Of a stretch of 64,000 nt of DNA, positions 41,070-55,519 are shown piece after piece. This DNA is from Trichoplax sp. H2 (lineage: Eukaryota; Placozoa; Uniplacotomia; Trichoplacea): assembly GCA_003344405.1 (NCBI GenBank), contig NOWV01000006.1:806001-870000 (forward strand). Reading direction: 5' to 3'. The notes beneath the pieces are model-generated. The model ran no database searches, was not told the DNA's origin, and worked only from the letters and a program-made list of their open reading frames with translations. Position 1 is the stretch's first letter, and each line of letters starts with the position of its first letter. A program made the position numbers and the translations under genes.

Positions 41070-44000
41070 TTACAAATTGGAATTTAAAATGGCAATTTCT
41101 TCGGCTAATTTGGAACGCTTCGCCATATTACTCTGCAGGTTATCTATGTATTTTTCGCGATCAATCTTACCAACTACTATCTGTTCGGTTAAAGATGCTG
41201 TCTGATCAAGAAGATGCTTGCGTTCCATTTCCTTAGTTTGTATTTCTTGAATCTAGGGAAAAAAGAGATATGAAATAAAAATGTAACATATATAACATAA
41301 TCAAAGATTACTTAGAATTTCTCAGGTGTTTACCTGCTGCGTTATAGTGCTCTCTGCCTTTTCAGTACCGAGTTTTTCAAGGAAAACAGTAACATCAGCA
41401 TAAATTTTTTTATAATCAAGGTCAAATTTCTTGCGGGCTGATCCGAAAGCATTGCTGTTTTTTTGCGCTTTATACTTGGAGATTGCAGAACTAAAACTTT
41501 CATAAAGACTTTCACGATTTTCTTGAAGGCACTGAATTTCCTCTAATATACCGGCGACTTTCTGACGGGCTTCATTTGCTTCGTCTTTAATGACTGAGAA
41601 ATCCAATCGAACATATATAACAACGACAAGGAATAGTAGATACAACGAACCTACCACAAGCAGAGGCTCGCGTAAAAGCAAAATTTTGGAAAAATCATAG
41701 CGTAGCTAGAAGCAAGACAGACCACCTGCATTAATACCGAAACATAAACATTCAGGTAATATTTTGAAGTAACTTACATTAAAATCTTGAATGTGATGTT
41801 CTACTAATTTAGATTTATGAATAGAAATAACAGGACGACCAACGACATCTAAGTACGTAAAATGTAGCCCATCTGCATCACGCTCTACTTGATAAGGAGC
41901 TTTGAAAATGATATTTCTGAAATCAGTGTAAATATATGGTTACTTGAAATTTAACGAATGTCGTAAGGGTTTAATTAATTGGTAAATTTAATTATATAAA
42001 CTTGCATATTTATAGCAGCTTACTTTGCGCCTTCAGGTAAAATGATACGAAGCTTAATATTTTCTATCACACAGTTATCGAAAATATGGTCTATCAGTCT
42101 CATTTGCAAAAGATAAGAATTGCCATTAGAGTATAAATATTGAAAGCTTGGCACATTGTAACCAAGAGTGTAATGGGTTTGCCAACCACCGAATAGGGGG
42201 AATCGAGGACGAATATCGAGTTCGACCGAATCCTCTAACTGCAACATGTGGCTAGTAGATATGTTTCCAATTTCATCCCTATAGTATACATCTTTAGCAG
42301 AGGCAGGAAGTACAGTTTTAAATGATTTGACAGCAGGTATGTTTTCGTAAGATTGTCCTCTTTGAAAGTCGAATCTTGAAAAGGATCCTATATTGGTATA
42401 TTAACTTCAATATATTAGATACTGGAACTTTCCCAAATTTAGATTGTATTAATATTCTTTATCACCTTTCAAAGCAGCTCCGACGTGCTTAATATGGATT
42501 TTTTCTTCAACAGCTATATTTCCCCAGTGAGAAACTTCGATCACTCTTTCGAGACTAACTACGGATATGAATGGAGAGTTGTTCTCGTAGTGAATTGTTA
42601 CAGATGTACCGTCAAATGCAGGTGTATTTCTGTATGGGCCATATGTAATCGTGCTACCGGACAAGCTTACGGGCTTCACTTTGGAATAGCTTTCAACATT
42701 ACTAGAGGCCAAAGTTACAGTAGTTATTTGCTTGATAGTATTATAGGGAGAGAAAAAGTATGGACTGCCATCATAAATGACCAACTGCTTGTCCAATTGA
42801 TTAATTTGGGCGGGATAAGGTCTCAAAGCATTCACAAAAACCATTTCAATTTCCACTGCCACAGTCCCACTAGGAGCAACGTTGTCTCTTAATTGCAGGC
42901 GGTAGAAGCTTTTATCCCTATATAAAACCAATTATTTTAGAAATCCTTAATTTAGCCTTGACAGTCGCGCAGAATCGCTAAATATCACGACACATAATAA
43001 CTTCGGCCTCATTATTAATTAATTATCCTTTGCCAATAGTACTGTTCTGTGCTAAATGCAGCTTTGTATATGACATATAACTACAGTGGTAATAAAAAAA
43101 CTATGCATAGTAATCAACTTTAATCAATTATTATTTATTTTAACGCTGCATATGTGAATGTAGTTATACAGTACGGTATAAGTGTACATTTTTGATACAA
43201 AATCAATCCTGCATGAGCTGCATTTTACAATTATGTCATGCGTTGTTACTGTGTTCTGTAAAAGACGTGCATTTGTGCAATACGTATAAGTTTCCACTTA
43301 AGAAAAGCCGCTTTATAATTTACGAAAAAGCGAGCAACTGTTTTACATTTCTAAGAAATACCTATTATCAGAGATCGAAACACGCCTCGGCATTAAAGGA
43401 TGTTTGTTAGATGCGTCGGTTTTAACCTATCAACAGATATCCAACATTACTGCTGAAATAATATAAGTAATATACTAAAAATACAGAATTGCGTCAATTT
43501 AATACGATTGTATCGTCCTAATTTACATACTGTCGTATAGAAGGATAATTTAAAACTCGTGAACAACATAATAATCGTTCGTATTTTGTTATGGTAGCAA
43601 TGAATATTTTTGATAGATGCTAAATAAGCTACAGTATTTATTACACTAATTATCATCATCTTTATCGTATAACTGTTCTCAATCAAATTATTCTAAATGT
43701 CATACAGTACCAGAGTGCATCAGTAAGTAAAAAATATCGCTACACACTTGTATTCTTTAGATCTAGACGTAAAAGCTAGCTATAACATCGGAACAAAGCA
43801 CAAGATCACGTTCTCCATACTCTATACAGTACGTACGTGTGGTAATACCGTACACTGCTACATTGTACATCTACTGAGTAAATCAGTGACCCATAAATAT
43901 ACTTTGAGGGCTGAAGTAACAGAACTTCTTGCAAAAATTCTACCAGATTAGCATCTACTGGGTATTAAATTCAGTATTGACTATATCTCAAATTTTATGA

Positions 44001-44340
44001 AATATGCCACGCACTATGTTGCCTTACGACTTTGCAAAATTTTCCCATTTTTTTTATAAATTGTATAATCACAACAGTACCGCGATCTTAAGCTTACGTT
44101 GGCATCGATAAATGATAACATTTCATGCATCTTGGATTCAATGGCAATATGAAAGGAATTGATAGAGTTGGTACCAGTATTTTCCATCAAAACTTGAACT
44201 TTCATTTTGACTAGTTGGCTACTGATGTCAATCGATCTCGTAACATCTTTATTGACAATATCGTTATTCAATGAGTCTCTTAAAAGGCCAGAACAACTGC
44301 CAGACCACGTCAGAAAAAGTAGTAATAGATATGTCCGCAT
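41070..44340 (-). CDS. RPN1: Ribophorin I, oligosaccharyltransferase subunit 1
   Basis: ER membrane subunit of the OST complex that presents substrates for N-glycosylation. Exons, reading leftward: 44340-44081, 42917-42466, 42387-42024, 41916-41778, 41705-41334 and 41252-41070. They total 1770 nt with all phases closing: 589 aa against 607 in human. The start [12 protein letters not shown] is a signal peptide. The lumenal domain shows [23 protein letters not shown]-type and [14 protein letters not shown] blocks, and [11 protein letters not shown] single membrane segment ([21 protein letters not shown], near 41650) is followed by a cytosolic coiled coil. The first donor (44080) is weak (CG|GTACTG) but is the only one found that keeps frame. 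It is head to head with HDAC11. Confidence 0.96.
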
Positions 44341-45638
44341 TGCTATAGTTTTAATTATCTTAAGAGGGAACTAATGAGTAAAGGATGGCGATGATCTTTC
44401 TTGGATGTAATCAATTGCTATAGATTGCTATAGATGGCGTTTCATCAAAGCAAATGCAATGAAAATACGAACAGGAAACGAACAGATCGACGACAAAGGC
44501 ATCCTAAGAGTGTGCGCACTTGAACCGGTCAGGGCGCATGGTACGGTGTGCGTACTGTACAGTGTACAGTACATTACACTGTCGTACAGTAACGTGTACT
44601 GTACTGTACTGTACAGTACTGTACTGTACTGTCGTACAGTAGAGTTTTGCGAAAGACAGTCTTGCAGAGTGCAGACACACAGTATGACGATCATGGTGTA
44701 GTACTGTACAGTGTACAGTACAGTATTGTAATCTAGCTTTTAAAGTAATGATGTCAATCAATGATATATCCTAGACGAACCGAGGATGCAGAAGCAGCAG
44801 AGGTAATAATTTTTAATTTTTATTTAAAATTTTATTCATTTCTTTCAAGATCACTGGTGAAAATTGGTGACGGTTATATAAAATCGCAAAATCTTACTGA
44901 TTGTCATTTTAAAGCTGTACCGTATCTACAGTACCTTACCCGTACATCCACAACGTCAATCGGTCGAATAATTAATATTTGTGTTACTTTTATATTATTG
45001 AGTACTGTAGTTACTCATAGTTATATTATTTTAACCTTAAGCAATATTTGGGCTCATTTAGCCGTACTTATTCCATTCGCTGATAGGATTAAAAATTGCG
45101 TACTCGTTTACATTGGAGTATAGTACATGAGCATCACTCACAGATAGATTAATTCTTTAAAATTTGAATTTAGCAGTACAGTATTATGTTGTTAACTTGT
45201 TATTGTCGGATTGAATTTACGATCGTACATAATCTTTTTTTGATTGTGGCGCTAGAATCATCAAGTTAACCGTAATTCTGAAATGTTCTAGCAATATTTA
45301 ACATACTGTACTGTGCGTTACACTTGCGGTTTAAGTTAATGCCTTTGATACTATAGAAATTTATGCTGGTCTTTATAGTCAGTACGGTATATTAAGTTAA
45401 CAAATACGCATACAAATTCTTTTAAAATATTGCAACTTATTATTATAAATTCCCTTATTATTATACGCGTAGTTAACCAAATATGTGCTTTCGATTTCGG
45501 AAAGCACGCACTCACAATCACCACCGTACCCTAATTTATTAGTTCATTGCCTACCTAATAACTGTTTAATTGAGGTTACACATTGTACTGTACAGTGTAT
45601 AATGACGTGATTTAATTTGCATTTTAAATTAATGAAAG
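44341..45638. other. Head-to-head region between RPN1 and HDAC11
   Basis: 1.3 kb that must hold the RPN1 promoter and probably the HDAC11 first exon and promoter. Apart from the GTACW blocks I see no assignable element. An open frame at 44761-45123 (+) has no supporting homology and was not called. Confidence 0.55.
44552..44730. repeat. GTACW pentamer arrays between RPN1 and HDAC11
   Basis: Two dense blocks (44552-44642 and 44698-44730), including consecutive GTACT units near 44597-44632, about 200-400 bp upstream of the RPN1 start in a head-to-head intergenic region. Confidence 0.9.
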
Positions 45639-48600
45639 GAAATCGCCTCCAAAATTTATCGACCCGAGAACTTCCTTAACGAACCTATACATCGACATTA
45701 GAGATAATCAATGGCCTATTGTTTATAGTGATCGTTACGATATCTCCTTCTTCGGCGTAGAAAAATTGCATCCATTCGATTCGTGTAAATGGGGAAAGGT
45801 CATGGCAATATTAAAATGTAGGTTACTTTTAGTTGTCCATACAACACGTAAGTGTATGCTATATACACACTGTATAACTATTTTATTGACAATCCCTAAA
45901 ATTAGTAGTCAGTAGAGGAAAACTATGTTTTGACTTGATAAAAATGTCTGCTCAATTATTTTGAAGTAGGGATGTAAGTATAACTGGCTGACTGTAGCCA
46001 GCTAAAAATATTTAAGTCTATCGACTGTTTTGTGAGAGCTGTAGAATAATTAAATTGCTGCTTTTCAACGTACAAGTGGTTATACTATTGCATTGAGTTT
46101 GATACTTTGTTACTTTACAGTTAGTACAATACATGAAGCATAAATGCGAGTAGATTAATTAAATAGCTTGGTATCGTTAATCGTTAGTACAAACGTACCA
46201 GTTTTCTTCGATATTTAAGCATATTAATGTGACTGACTTGCGAAAATACTTTGCACAGAATATAGTAAAGCGTGATAGTTACATTAACGGCACAGGACTA
46301 CGAAATCGCACGATGTTCTTATTCCTATTACATCCTATCATGTTATTTTCTTTATCCTGCTATGTATTGACTTATGGGATTCAAAGTAGCTACAGTAATG
46401 GCTGCACAAAAGCAAATTCAGGAATAGTTTTCTCATTGTACTTTATCGTATACTAGTGGCATTATACTGTAAATAACTGATTCCTCGCAACTAGTTATGC
46501 GTTGCAATCAATAAACTAATTATATTGTGAATATTAAACGAGCTTACAAATAATCTTTTACCTAAAGGGTCTCATCAATGTACTGCATAATTCGTGTCAT
46601 ACGTAGAGGGTATAAAAGCCCAACTAAATTACGGAAGTAGGGTAGTACGTTACAGTATTAAGTAAAGAGCAAACTTACGAGATACGGCTCTAAATTTTAT
46701 ACAGTTGTACTATTGTGGCTGTACGCTATGTTATATTTAACTAGATAATATCATTTAGATATTACAATAATTGATTATGCAAAAAATTTAAAAAACCTTT
46801 TCAGCTATGAAATTAATTGGTGACGATGATATTGTAATTCCAAATGAAGCAACGGAAAATGACTTGCTGGTAGTCCATCCAAGCTCTTATCTGAAGAGTT
46901 TAAAGGTTTAATTCGGAGAGATACGCTTATTATAGCTGTAAATCTGTATAGCTAGTTTAAATTAACAGACACGCGTATTTATAAATAATTGATACTCTAT
47001 CAAACTTTATGTGTAGTGTCTGTATCACATTGATCATAATACTGAGCGATGATTAATAGCAGGAGAAAGAAATAATACATGTACGTATACCTTAGGATTG
47101 ACTTAAGGCATTAAGAGTATATACCAGGGCACCTGTTGAATTGGGTGTATGTATAAGTTGTTATACGCGTATAAAATAATATAATATAAACGCAACCTGT
47201 CGTCTGATAATTGACATCGCATTATTATGCCAAGTACAAGTAACATTTTTAAGATTAATGAAGGCTTTGATTTATTTATTTCATGCTGATACAGTGGAGC
47301 ATAACCGTAGCAAATATAATTGAAGTACCATTCGTAGCGTTATTACCAAACTTTGTTGTTCAAAAACGTATATTGAAAGCATTTCGATATCAGACCGGTG
47401 GAACCGTTTTGGTGAGTAAAATTTAAATAAAATGATGACACTTAGAGTGTTCTTTATAGGAGGTGAAATTACCAATTGGCTATTTTATCATGCTGTATAT
47501 GATTCACAGGCAGGAAAGTTAGCATTAGAAAGAGGATGGGCTATCAATATTGGTATAATTTTTGACTGATCAATTATAATTTCTTTTCAATAATGGCGAT
47601 ATGATCACTCTATCATATTTCCTTCATAAAATGAATGACTATCCCATGAGAAGTTAGGGTATTGTAGCTGTTGCCTTACTTAATGTTAGCTTGTATTGAC
47701 CCGTAGGTGGCGGTTTTCACCATTGCAGCAGCGATAACGGTGGTGGATTTTGTGCTTATGCTGATATCACGATCTGCTTAAAGGTATACTATGGATGGAT
47801 AACGCTACGTATTTATCTATAGTTTTAGAATTATTCCTAATCCTATTTCTAATTTACAACAACATTTTATTTTTCCTATATGTACTCTAGATGCTATTTC
47901 AGCACGTAGATGGCGTAAGAAAAGCTGTAATAATAGACCTAGACGCTCATCAGGTTTACTCGATGCCAAGATATTAATTCCCCTTAACATAGATTAACTA
48001 TTACATGATAGAAATTAATTTACAGACCTATGACTGTATTTTATTGCAAATAATTTATTCATCTGAATGAACTATTTCATTTTACTTTCATTTTATGTTT
48101 GTTACTTTCAAAATTTAGGGTAATGGCCACGAAAGAGATTTCGCTTATAACTCTAACGTCTATATATTGGATTTATATAACGCAGACATATATCCTCGTG
48201 ATAAGGATGCAAGACGTGAGTAGCATTCATAGAGAAAATTGTTACGGAAATATTCATATTAAATTTACTGAGATTTTTAGGTGGGATTAGTAAGGAGATT
48301 AAAATTAGAACAGGCGAAAAGGATGATAGATACTTAATGCTAGTAAAACTGTAAGTAATTACAATTTTACTTTTCTGATTCGATTGCGAAATCGTTACAG
48401 TGATTTAAGAATCAAATTTCTATTGAGTCATACACATACCTTTGAATCTTTTGTTTACAGAAACTATCCAACTATTTTAGATGAATTCAAACCAGATATA
48501 GTGATATATAATGCTGGTAAGTTTTTGCTACAATTTCTGAAACCGCGTAAAGCTCAAATTTTCTTCACAAAGGCTCATACTTCAGCTAATTATTTGTGCA

Positions 48601-49231
48601 ATGATTAATCTTCTCCATCGTTATTTCCATCCACTCAATAAGGTACTGATATCTTGGATGGAGATCCTTTAGGGGGCTTATGTATATCTGCGCAGGTTAG
48701 ATGATGTATCAGAGAATTTCTTAACGCTTCGTTATTGTAGCTCTTAAACATACAAACGATCTTGTAACGGTTAGGGCGTCATTAAGCGCGATGAAATCGT
48801 TTTTAAGGAAACGCGTTTCAGAAATATTCCGATTGTGATGCTAACTTCTGGTGGGTATCAGGTATCGGACAAGAGATACTCCATTTATTTTATAAGAAAC
48901 CCATTATTTAAACTGACTTACTAACTGACTTTTCCATGAATCTTTTTTAATTAACAAAATCCTTAGAAAAGTAATGCGAAGATAATTGCTGATTCTATAA
49001 TGAATCTATATCAAAAAAAACTGATAGGGAACGAGTATACAGCTACCTTTTCTTCAGGTAAGTCAGTTATGCGACCATTATGTGTAATGATTTTACAAAA
49101 ATTACATTGTAATCGACTATTTCATCACTATTTTAGATGAGAATCTAGAAAAACTGTCAGTAAAGGAATACACCTTGGAATCTCATAGTCAAGACACCAG
49201 ATATAGTACATTTTCGGTTGAGGGAAAATAA
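45639..49231 (+). CDS. HDAC11: Histone deacetylase 11 (class IV); first exon not found
   Basis: Zn-dependent class IV deacylase; the vertebrate enzyme mainly removes long-chain fatty-acyl groups from lysine. Exons: about 45639-45817, 46805-46905, 47295-47411, 47510-47552, 47707-47783, 47891-47953, 48119-48215, 48281-48350, 48461-48516, 48643-48695, 48775-48861, 48967-49057 and 49137-49231, with phases consistent throughout. Visible motifs are WPIVYSDRYDI, HPFD.CKWGKV, GGGFHHCSSDNGGGFCAYAD (catalytic His pair, near 47715), DLDAHQGNGHERD (Zn ligands Asp and His, spanning the 47953/48119 junction), VIYNAGTDILDGD (third Zn ligand Asp) and TSGGYQ (catalytic Tyr). The C-terminal extension after ADSIMNLY is about 45 residues and not conserved. 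The first exon called is open but has no in-frame ATG, so the initiator lies upstream. Confidence 0.95.
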
Positions 49232-51892
49232 CAGCGTTATTATTACGTACGAGTATAATACGTATTAGCAATTTTTTTGCCCCGTGTTGGCATTCTGTCT
49301 ATGCAACCCGTATTTAAAGAAATGCTAAACTAAAGCGTATTTCTGGCTAACTATATATCAGAGACGACATGTGGCTTAAACTATATGCTATTACATTTGT
49401 TAAAATTGCTATAATATTTAAGTAAAAGCATTGAGGATGTGCCTGCATCAATGAATGACATTTAATAGAGTAACTTTGTATACGCAGTTATTGATGAATT
49501 TTTGTACAGTTTAGCTATATATTAATGTAGCCTTTGATTTTTAGGTAGCTCTTTTAATATTGCATGTGGTATGCTATATTCAAAATGTAATTATCATTGA
49601 CAAATGGTTTGCAGTTATAGATGGTTATAAAATTTTAATCATTATACATACACTAGATTCTTTTAGCTGGCTGCTTAAAACGATTTATGTCAAGATTTCC
49701 GCTTATGTACCGTATCTTGTATAGTACTGTACTTTACACTGTACTGTACGGCCCTATTTTTACGCACCTACAGACTACAGTACTTGTAGACTGTACTGTA
49801 CAGTACAATATACTGTATAAACGCAGCGAGTACAGTACTGTACAGTACATATATCTACTTGTATTACGATCTGTTTATTAGTCTATGACTTGAACGCAAA
49901 TCTAAAATTCTGTACTTTCATGGCACTGCCTGTAAAAACATGAATTAGAAGCTGAAAACTTGGGAAGCAATAATCCATATAGCCTCATGTTTTGATTAAT
50001 TTAATATTGCAAAAATAGAAATCGAGAATCCGGCCTGCTATACTGTTCAGTACTGTACTTTGCTCATACACAGTGTCAAGTGTATTTTGCGCATTACGCG
50101 TTTTGTCCATTTTTCCGTAACTTGTCTGAGACTAGACCTGAGAAACTGCAAATTACTCAAATCATACAGTGTACTGTACCTGGCAAGGTTCAAAATTACT
50201 GTTTGATTTGCTGTGCCTATAAGCTATAACCTTTTGACTGTGGTTTCGGATATTACACCTGAAATATGTTCACCACCGAAGATTCGCGGAAAACCCAGGC
50301 GTCATGAAAGGAATGTGCGGATTTCGCCTGAGTATCCCGTTGCGTACTAGTCGGATACATTGAATACTTTTTTAACAGTTGGAATATTGGCAGTTCGGCA
50401 CAGTAAATTAAAAAACATGACGATTTCTGAACGACCGACCCTACTGCACCGGAATATCAAAATTTAACATATCACAGCTCCGATGCTATACTGTAATTTG
50501 TAGGTGAGATAGCTGGCACATTCACAATTTTTTACTTGTGAAGATCTTACGGTACAACTAAGCCTAAATAAGTACATCATACTATTACTATACGTACAAC
50601 CTACTGTACTTTATCAGATTTTCAATAACATTATTTCTAGGACTACTGAGAAAAAATGTTTCCTTCTCTCATTTCGAGTATTGTAGTCTCTAATCACTCG
50701 ACATCGTATCGATAATTCGATACGAACGACCATACTTTCTTAATTTTTTAAGGCGCCAATTAACAACACGAAAATAAAAATATATATTAATATTTTATTT
50801 ACTTTATTTTGCAAAGAATTAGATATAATCCTATCCGCTAATACTTTACACTTTTAAAGTATACTCGTATATGAGTAAGTATTTTAATGAAAATTATACA
50901 GCAATCATAATCTTAAGGCACTAATTAAGAGTAAGAAAATTAAAATTCATGTTTAATATTTTATTCATTAAGAAATTATGATAAATAATTTGTTTTGCTA
51001 GGAACTTGAGATTTGCCTATATTCCAGTTCATGGCATAACGAAAACACCCAGAGTCAAGCACCAAAGCAACGTTACCGCTACCGAAAATAACATCTCTAA
51101 ATTATAGTTAAAAATTTGAAAAGGAAATGAAATCGAGTAATATACAGTACATCTGACAGGTGCAAGCATGTAAATTTAATTAAGTTACATCATCCTAATA
51201 TATAATTTATACTAGCAACTATCTAGTAACATTAAAAGTCCTAAATTAGAATAAGATTAAAGTCATTCCTTCCTTAAAAGAGAGCAATATCGGACAAAAA
51301 CATCAATTTAATCGATGTAATAAAACTCTATTTTGATACTATTATTGTAAAAAGCATGAAAAAAAAATTTATACCACTAAATTACGCTCGCTAGCTGTGA
51401 ACTGTTTATTCGCACTTACTCAAGTTGGTTGATTTTTGGATTGTGCCATTTTGTTATACACATTTGAAAATTTAATTCATATAAGCTTGGTAATTGCTGT
51501 TGCCACCGAGCACTAAAAGAAGCATAAAGTCTTTCGAAATATATCGTTCTTACCTTGAATATGGCCGAATGAAGACATTTTGATGTAAATTATTTATATG
51601 AAAAACATTCTTCTTTTATCGAAACTTTATTTAAAATCAATGGTTGGTATTGCACAGTAGTATTTACTACTATACAACAATAATTTAGCTACGCCTTAAC
51701 CTACTAACAATTATCAGCTACATAATGACAAAATAGTGCAATGTTACAGTGCGCTATTAACGTAATAGTTAACATTACTATAAAATTGTAAGAAAAGATA
51801 GCTAACGAACCAAATATATGTACGCGTATACCAAATATTACTACGTAACATTAATTGCCATTCTTCCTATTTATAACTACTATAACAACTGA
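49232..51892. other. Region 3' of HDAC11, no gene recognised
   Basis: 2.7 kb with no supported exon. It contains intermittent GTACW blocks at about 49723-49850, unlike the other gene 3' flanks. The remainder is AT-rich unique DNA. Confidence 0.55.
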
Positions 51893-52340
51893 TTAATTTT
51901 TATAGTGAGAGGTTTGTAATAACAATTTCAGATCGTTTAGCCCAGGATCAATATCCAGTAGTTCCGAAATATCATCTTCCGCTGCTATTTATCAACAAAA
52001 CATAAAATTTTATTAATTAATTAATCAAGAAAACCTTTTAAGCCATCCTTGTGATCGAAGGATGGCACACCTGTTCTCTACGCTAGGTAAATAATTAAAT
52101 TTGTGATATATTTAGCTATTACCCAAATATCATTCTGTAAGATAAATGTATACTACTGTACAATACTGAATAATTTCTGAAATATATCATCTTTTGTTTA
52201 TATCACGTAAGTTCTAAGTATATCCCGCTATTGTTTGTTAACATTTAATGATAACAGTCATTTTAACGAATTCTTCCTTTTGATAATATCTCTTTATATT
52301 CAGAAATTTAACTTACAAATATTAAGTTCTTTAACATCAT
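51893..52340 (-). CDS. Possible 3' exons of an unidentified gene
   Basis: Two candidate exons on the minus strand join in frame: 52340-52317 (24 nt, reading DVKELNI, donor GTAAGT) and 51984-51893 (reading SAEDDISELLDIDPGLNDL and on to TSHYKN, then TAA). The junction codon completes to Ser. The peptide looks like an acidic amphipathic C-terminus, but I recognise no family, and no further upstream exon could be joined with matching phase. Chance is a real alternative. Confidence 0.3.
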
Positions 52341-55300
52341 CTATTTATTTGCTCATTGTTCCGAATGATAAGTAAAAAACGGATCAAAATAGATTAAATT
52401 AAAATTTCACAAACCGTGTAATAGACATCATATACCAGAATGAAAGATATATCTAAGTATGTACTAGATGTGATGTACTATCTTCAAGAAATTAAAGCTA
52501 CTGTACTAAAGCACCCTAACAGCAGGTAGTTACATCCGTGAATTATCTACCTTAATATTAAAAATAAAATTTCAAATCAAATATCAAAATCAAATATCAA
52601 AAATAGTAATAGTGCTCTAAATTGCTATACATAGCTAATGATACAGACCCTATCATCATTGTATCTGAAGGCATGAATATCCTTGAAATTCTTATATTTA
52701 ATTTTACAATGTCAAACTTAATCGCTACTGAAATAATAAATTGAAAATCAACCCATTAAAACTTTAAGTATCGATGAAAGTAGTTTTACTTACTAAAGAC
52801 AGACCTTTCAATGACATATTAAATAAGAACATAATTAAGGCCATGGTTAAGACTTATTTAATCGATTCAAGTATTACAATATGAATTATAATACATAAGT
52901 AAGACTCTAAAAATCGGTACTCTAAAATTCTATTGATAGCTGAAGCATAAATAAGGCTATTTTCATCTTATCTTTAGAACAACTAAATAGAATGAACTCA
53001 TCCTCAGACGCATTATATTATCGATACTAAAACCATATATCTCTGCGATGAGCTCAGGACTTCTACAAGTACAAGCTATATTTTGTTCTACAGATAAATT
53101 TTTATGTTAGTTACATCGATCCTATAAGCAGGTTTCTTTCTTTATAGATAAAGATCTTAATTTTAACTCATTTTTCCGTAACATGATGACTATCGCAAAC
53201 TATTAGTAGGCGTAATCTATTCTATACACTTATTCGGCACGAGTAAATAGTCTAGAATCAAGATCTATGCATTAATTATTACTTTATCTTCCCTTAATCA
53301 CATTACATGTGAACTGTAATTTAACCGCGAAGATTCAACTGGAAATAATACCGCATAATTATTATTTTCTGTAAGATTAAATATTTAGACACATTCTTAT
53401 GTACTTTAAGCAATTAAAAGTAATTATTTTTTTCCGAAAACTCGTTTCTGTTGTGAAACATTGATCTAATGAACAAATATAGTATCACTACTGCTAAACC
53501 GAACAACCTTATACGGTGGAGTATCTATGTGTAGGTCAAATCTTTATGGAAGACGTATATCTATGTACAGATAATTGTATAAATCACTTAATAGCCAGGG
53601 CAACCAGACATACACATATTACGGAGTGCATGTTAATAAGAACTGTATGGCATAGTAATATCCTACAATACAGTTTGGTACCAAGATAGGCGGACATTAT
53701 ACAGTATATGATTATATATATTCCATTATCAAGCATTGTAACGGTTTTAAGTTAAGTCTTTATTCGAGCGCCTGTCCTGTTCCTTACTCTTATATATGCA
53801 ACAATAACAACCGGTCTTTTATCCAGTGATATATATATAATATATCAAACGTTATCATACCGTACTATCTATCCCTAACAACTTAATTCTGTATTCATGT
53901 CTATAGCGTACCAAGTCATCGGTAACAACATATCTAATACTATCCACCATAAGAGCATACATACAGTGACGTACACCGTCACAAGCATGAATCTATTAAT
54001 ATACTGTAAATATATAATAGAAAGATATCGTATTTAGAAAATTGATAAATTAGGGAAACATTTTACACGAGTGAAACAGACGATCCTAGAATAATGTAAC
54101 TACATTCGCCTAAATACAATGCTGTACATGGTGGTATAAATATACCGATAGAATTTATGATAAAGGGCTTAGATTCGTGATGAGCTGAATTTTTCTGCTG
54201 TAAAAACAGAAATATTAGCAATAAATGATATCAATGGTGATATTTGCTTTAAATGTTGTAATTCAAACTCTAACAATATTTTTAAGATCTGAATTGTTAT
54301 TTTTATTTTATATTTACAATAACTCCTCTCAGTACAGCATATCAGTGGGATTAATTTTCGCATAGGGCCCCTCACACTTTCGAATTCATTTTCAACCACT
54401 TATTCATTCTACAACGAGGATGCCACCTTCAATTACTAATTCTGAAAAAGCATAGGTCTGTGTTTTTAATTAGTGACAGAAGTGGAAAATATCTCTTTGA
54501 CAAGAAAACAAAAGTAGTATCTACAGGGAATAGAACCTAAGACAATCGTCATATCATTTGTTTGCTCATTAAAAATAGTTCTCCTATGACTAGTCATAAG
54601 CTTGTCTAGACAATAATAAAACATTTAGGCTGGGAAAGGATTCTCCGCACTTACATTAATGTCTTCGTGTCATAAATTTGATGTTCTCCGGCTATCAGTT
54701 CCTTTTAGTGTACGGATGCTTATGAATGCGTAATTATAATTATTATCATAACATTTTTGTGTCGTCATTAGACTCATTACTCATATTCTTATCTTCGAAA
54801 TGTAATAGACTCGAATCATCCAAAAATCGATAAGATTATTCAATCCATGACTACAATATTTTACGATCTCAATCTTTAGCTAATTACAACTTAACCTACA
54901 TAACAAGCTGACAAACCTGTGCTAAGCTAATATCGAACTGAATAAATGATCGAAACAATAATGTTACGTAATCAATTATTATTGACCAGATGGTTACATC
55001 AGCATTTATCTTAAATTTTTTTTTTGATTATTTAAATTCGCTGCATCTTTATTCTTCTTTATTTTTACGGCAATACGAGCCTATATCACCTAAGTGTACT
55101 CCTGATTCTAGCACTTCCAAGTCATCTGTTCTAACAGGCATTTTTGATTATGTAACAATTCTTTGTCATGTATTTGTTATTAATGAAGTCAACAATAAAA
55201 TTTGAGTCGCAGCCATTGTTATTACTTTATGAATATAAGATAAAAATCTTAATTTGCTATCAGGCAGTTTTAACTTAATTATCCTCTTTTCTTACTAATA

Positions 55301-55519
55301 TGATTCACCTGTCCGTCGTCCTACATTTTAAAAATTTTATACTGTTAACATTTTCACTGAAAATGGTTTATTAGCGTAAAGAATATTTATCTAGCGGGCA
55401 ACCGATTGCAGTAAATTATAGAGAGAATTTTTATTTAAACCAGAATAAGTTAACCTTAATTCGTTCTATGATTGATTATCTTCTTCTGATCAGAAATTAA
55501 CCTGTGGCGTACATCAATC
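52341..55519. other. No gene recognised
   Basis: 3.2 kb of AT-rich sequence without supported exons, arrays or long frames. A 76-codon frame at 54169-54399 (-) and a 71-codon frame at 54990-55205 (+) have no visible domain. Upstream exons of the candidate gene at 51.9 kb could lie here. Confidence 0.5.

Noticed and set aside
42485-42892. 135-codon frame (+)
   Set aside because: Antisense to RPN1 exon 2, which is supported by strong homology.
44761-45123. 120-codon hydrophobic frame (+) in the RPN1/HDAC11 interval
   Set aside because: Hydrophobicity follows from AT-rich sequence; no family, no conserved residues; HDAC11's first exon could not be matched to it.
54169-54399. 76-codon frame (-)
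   Set aside because: No recognisable motif, no matching splice borders; length is expected by chance in this much DNA.
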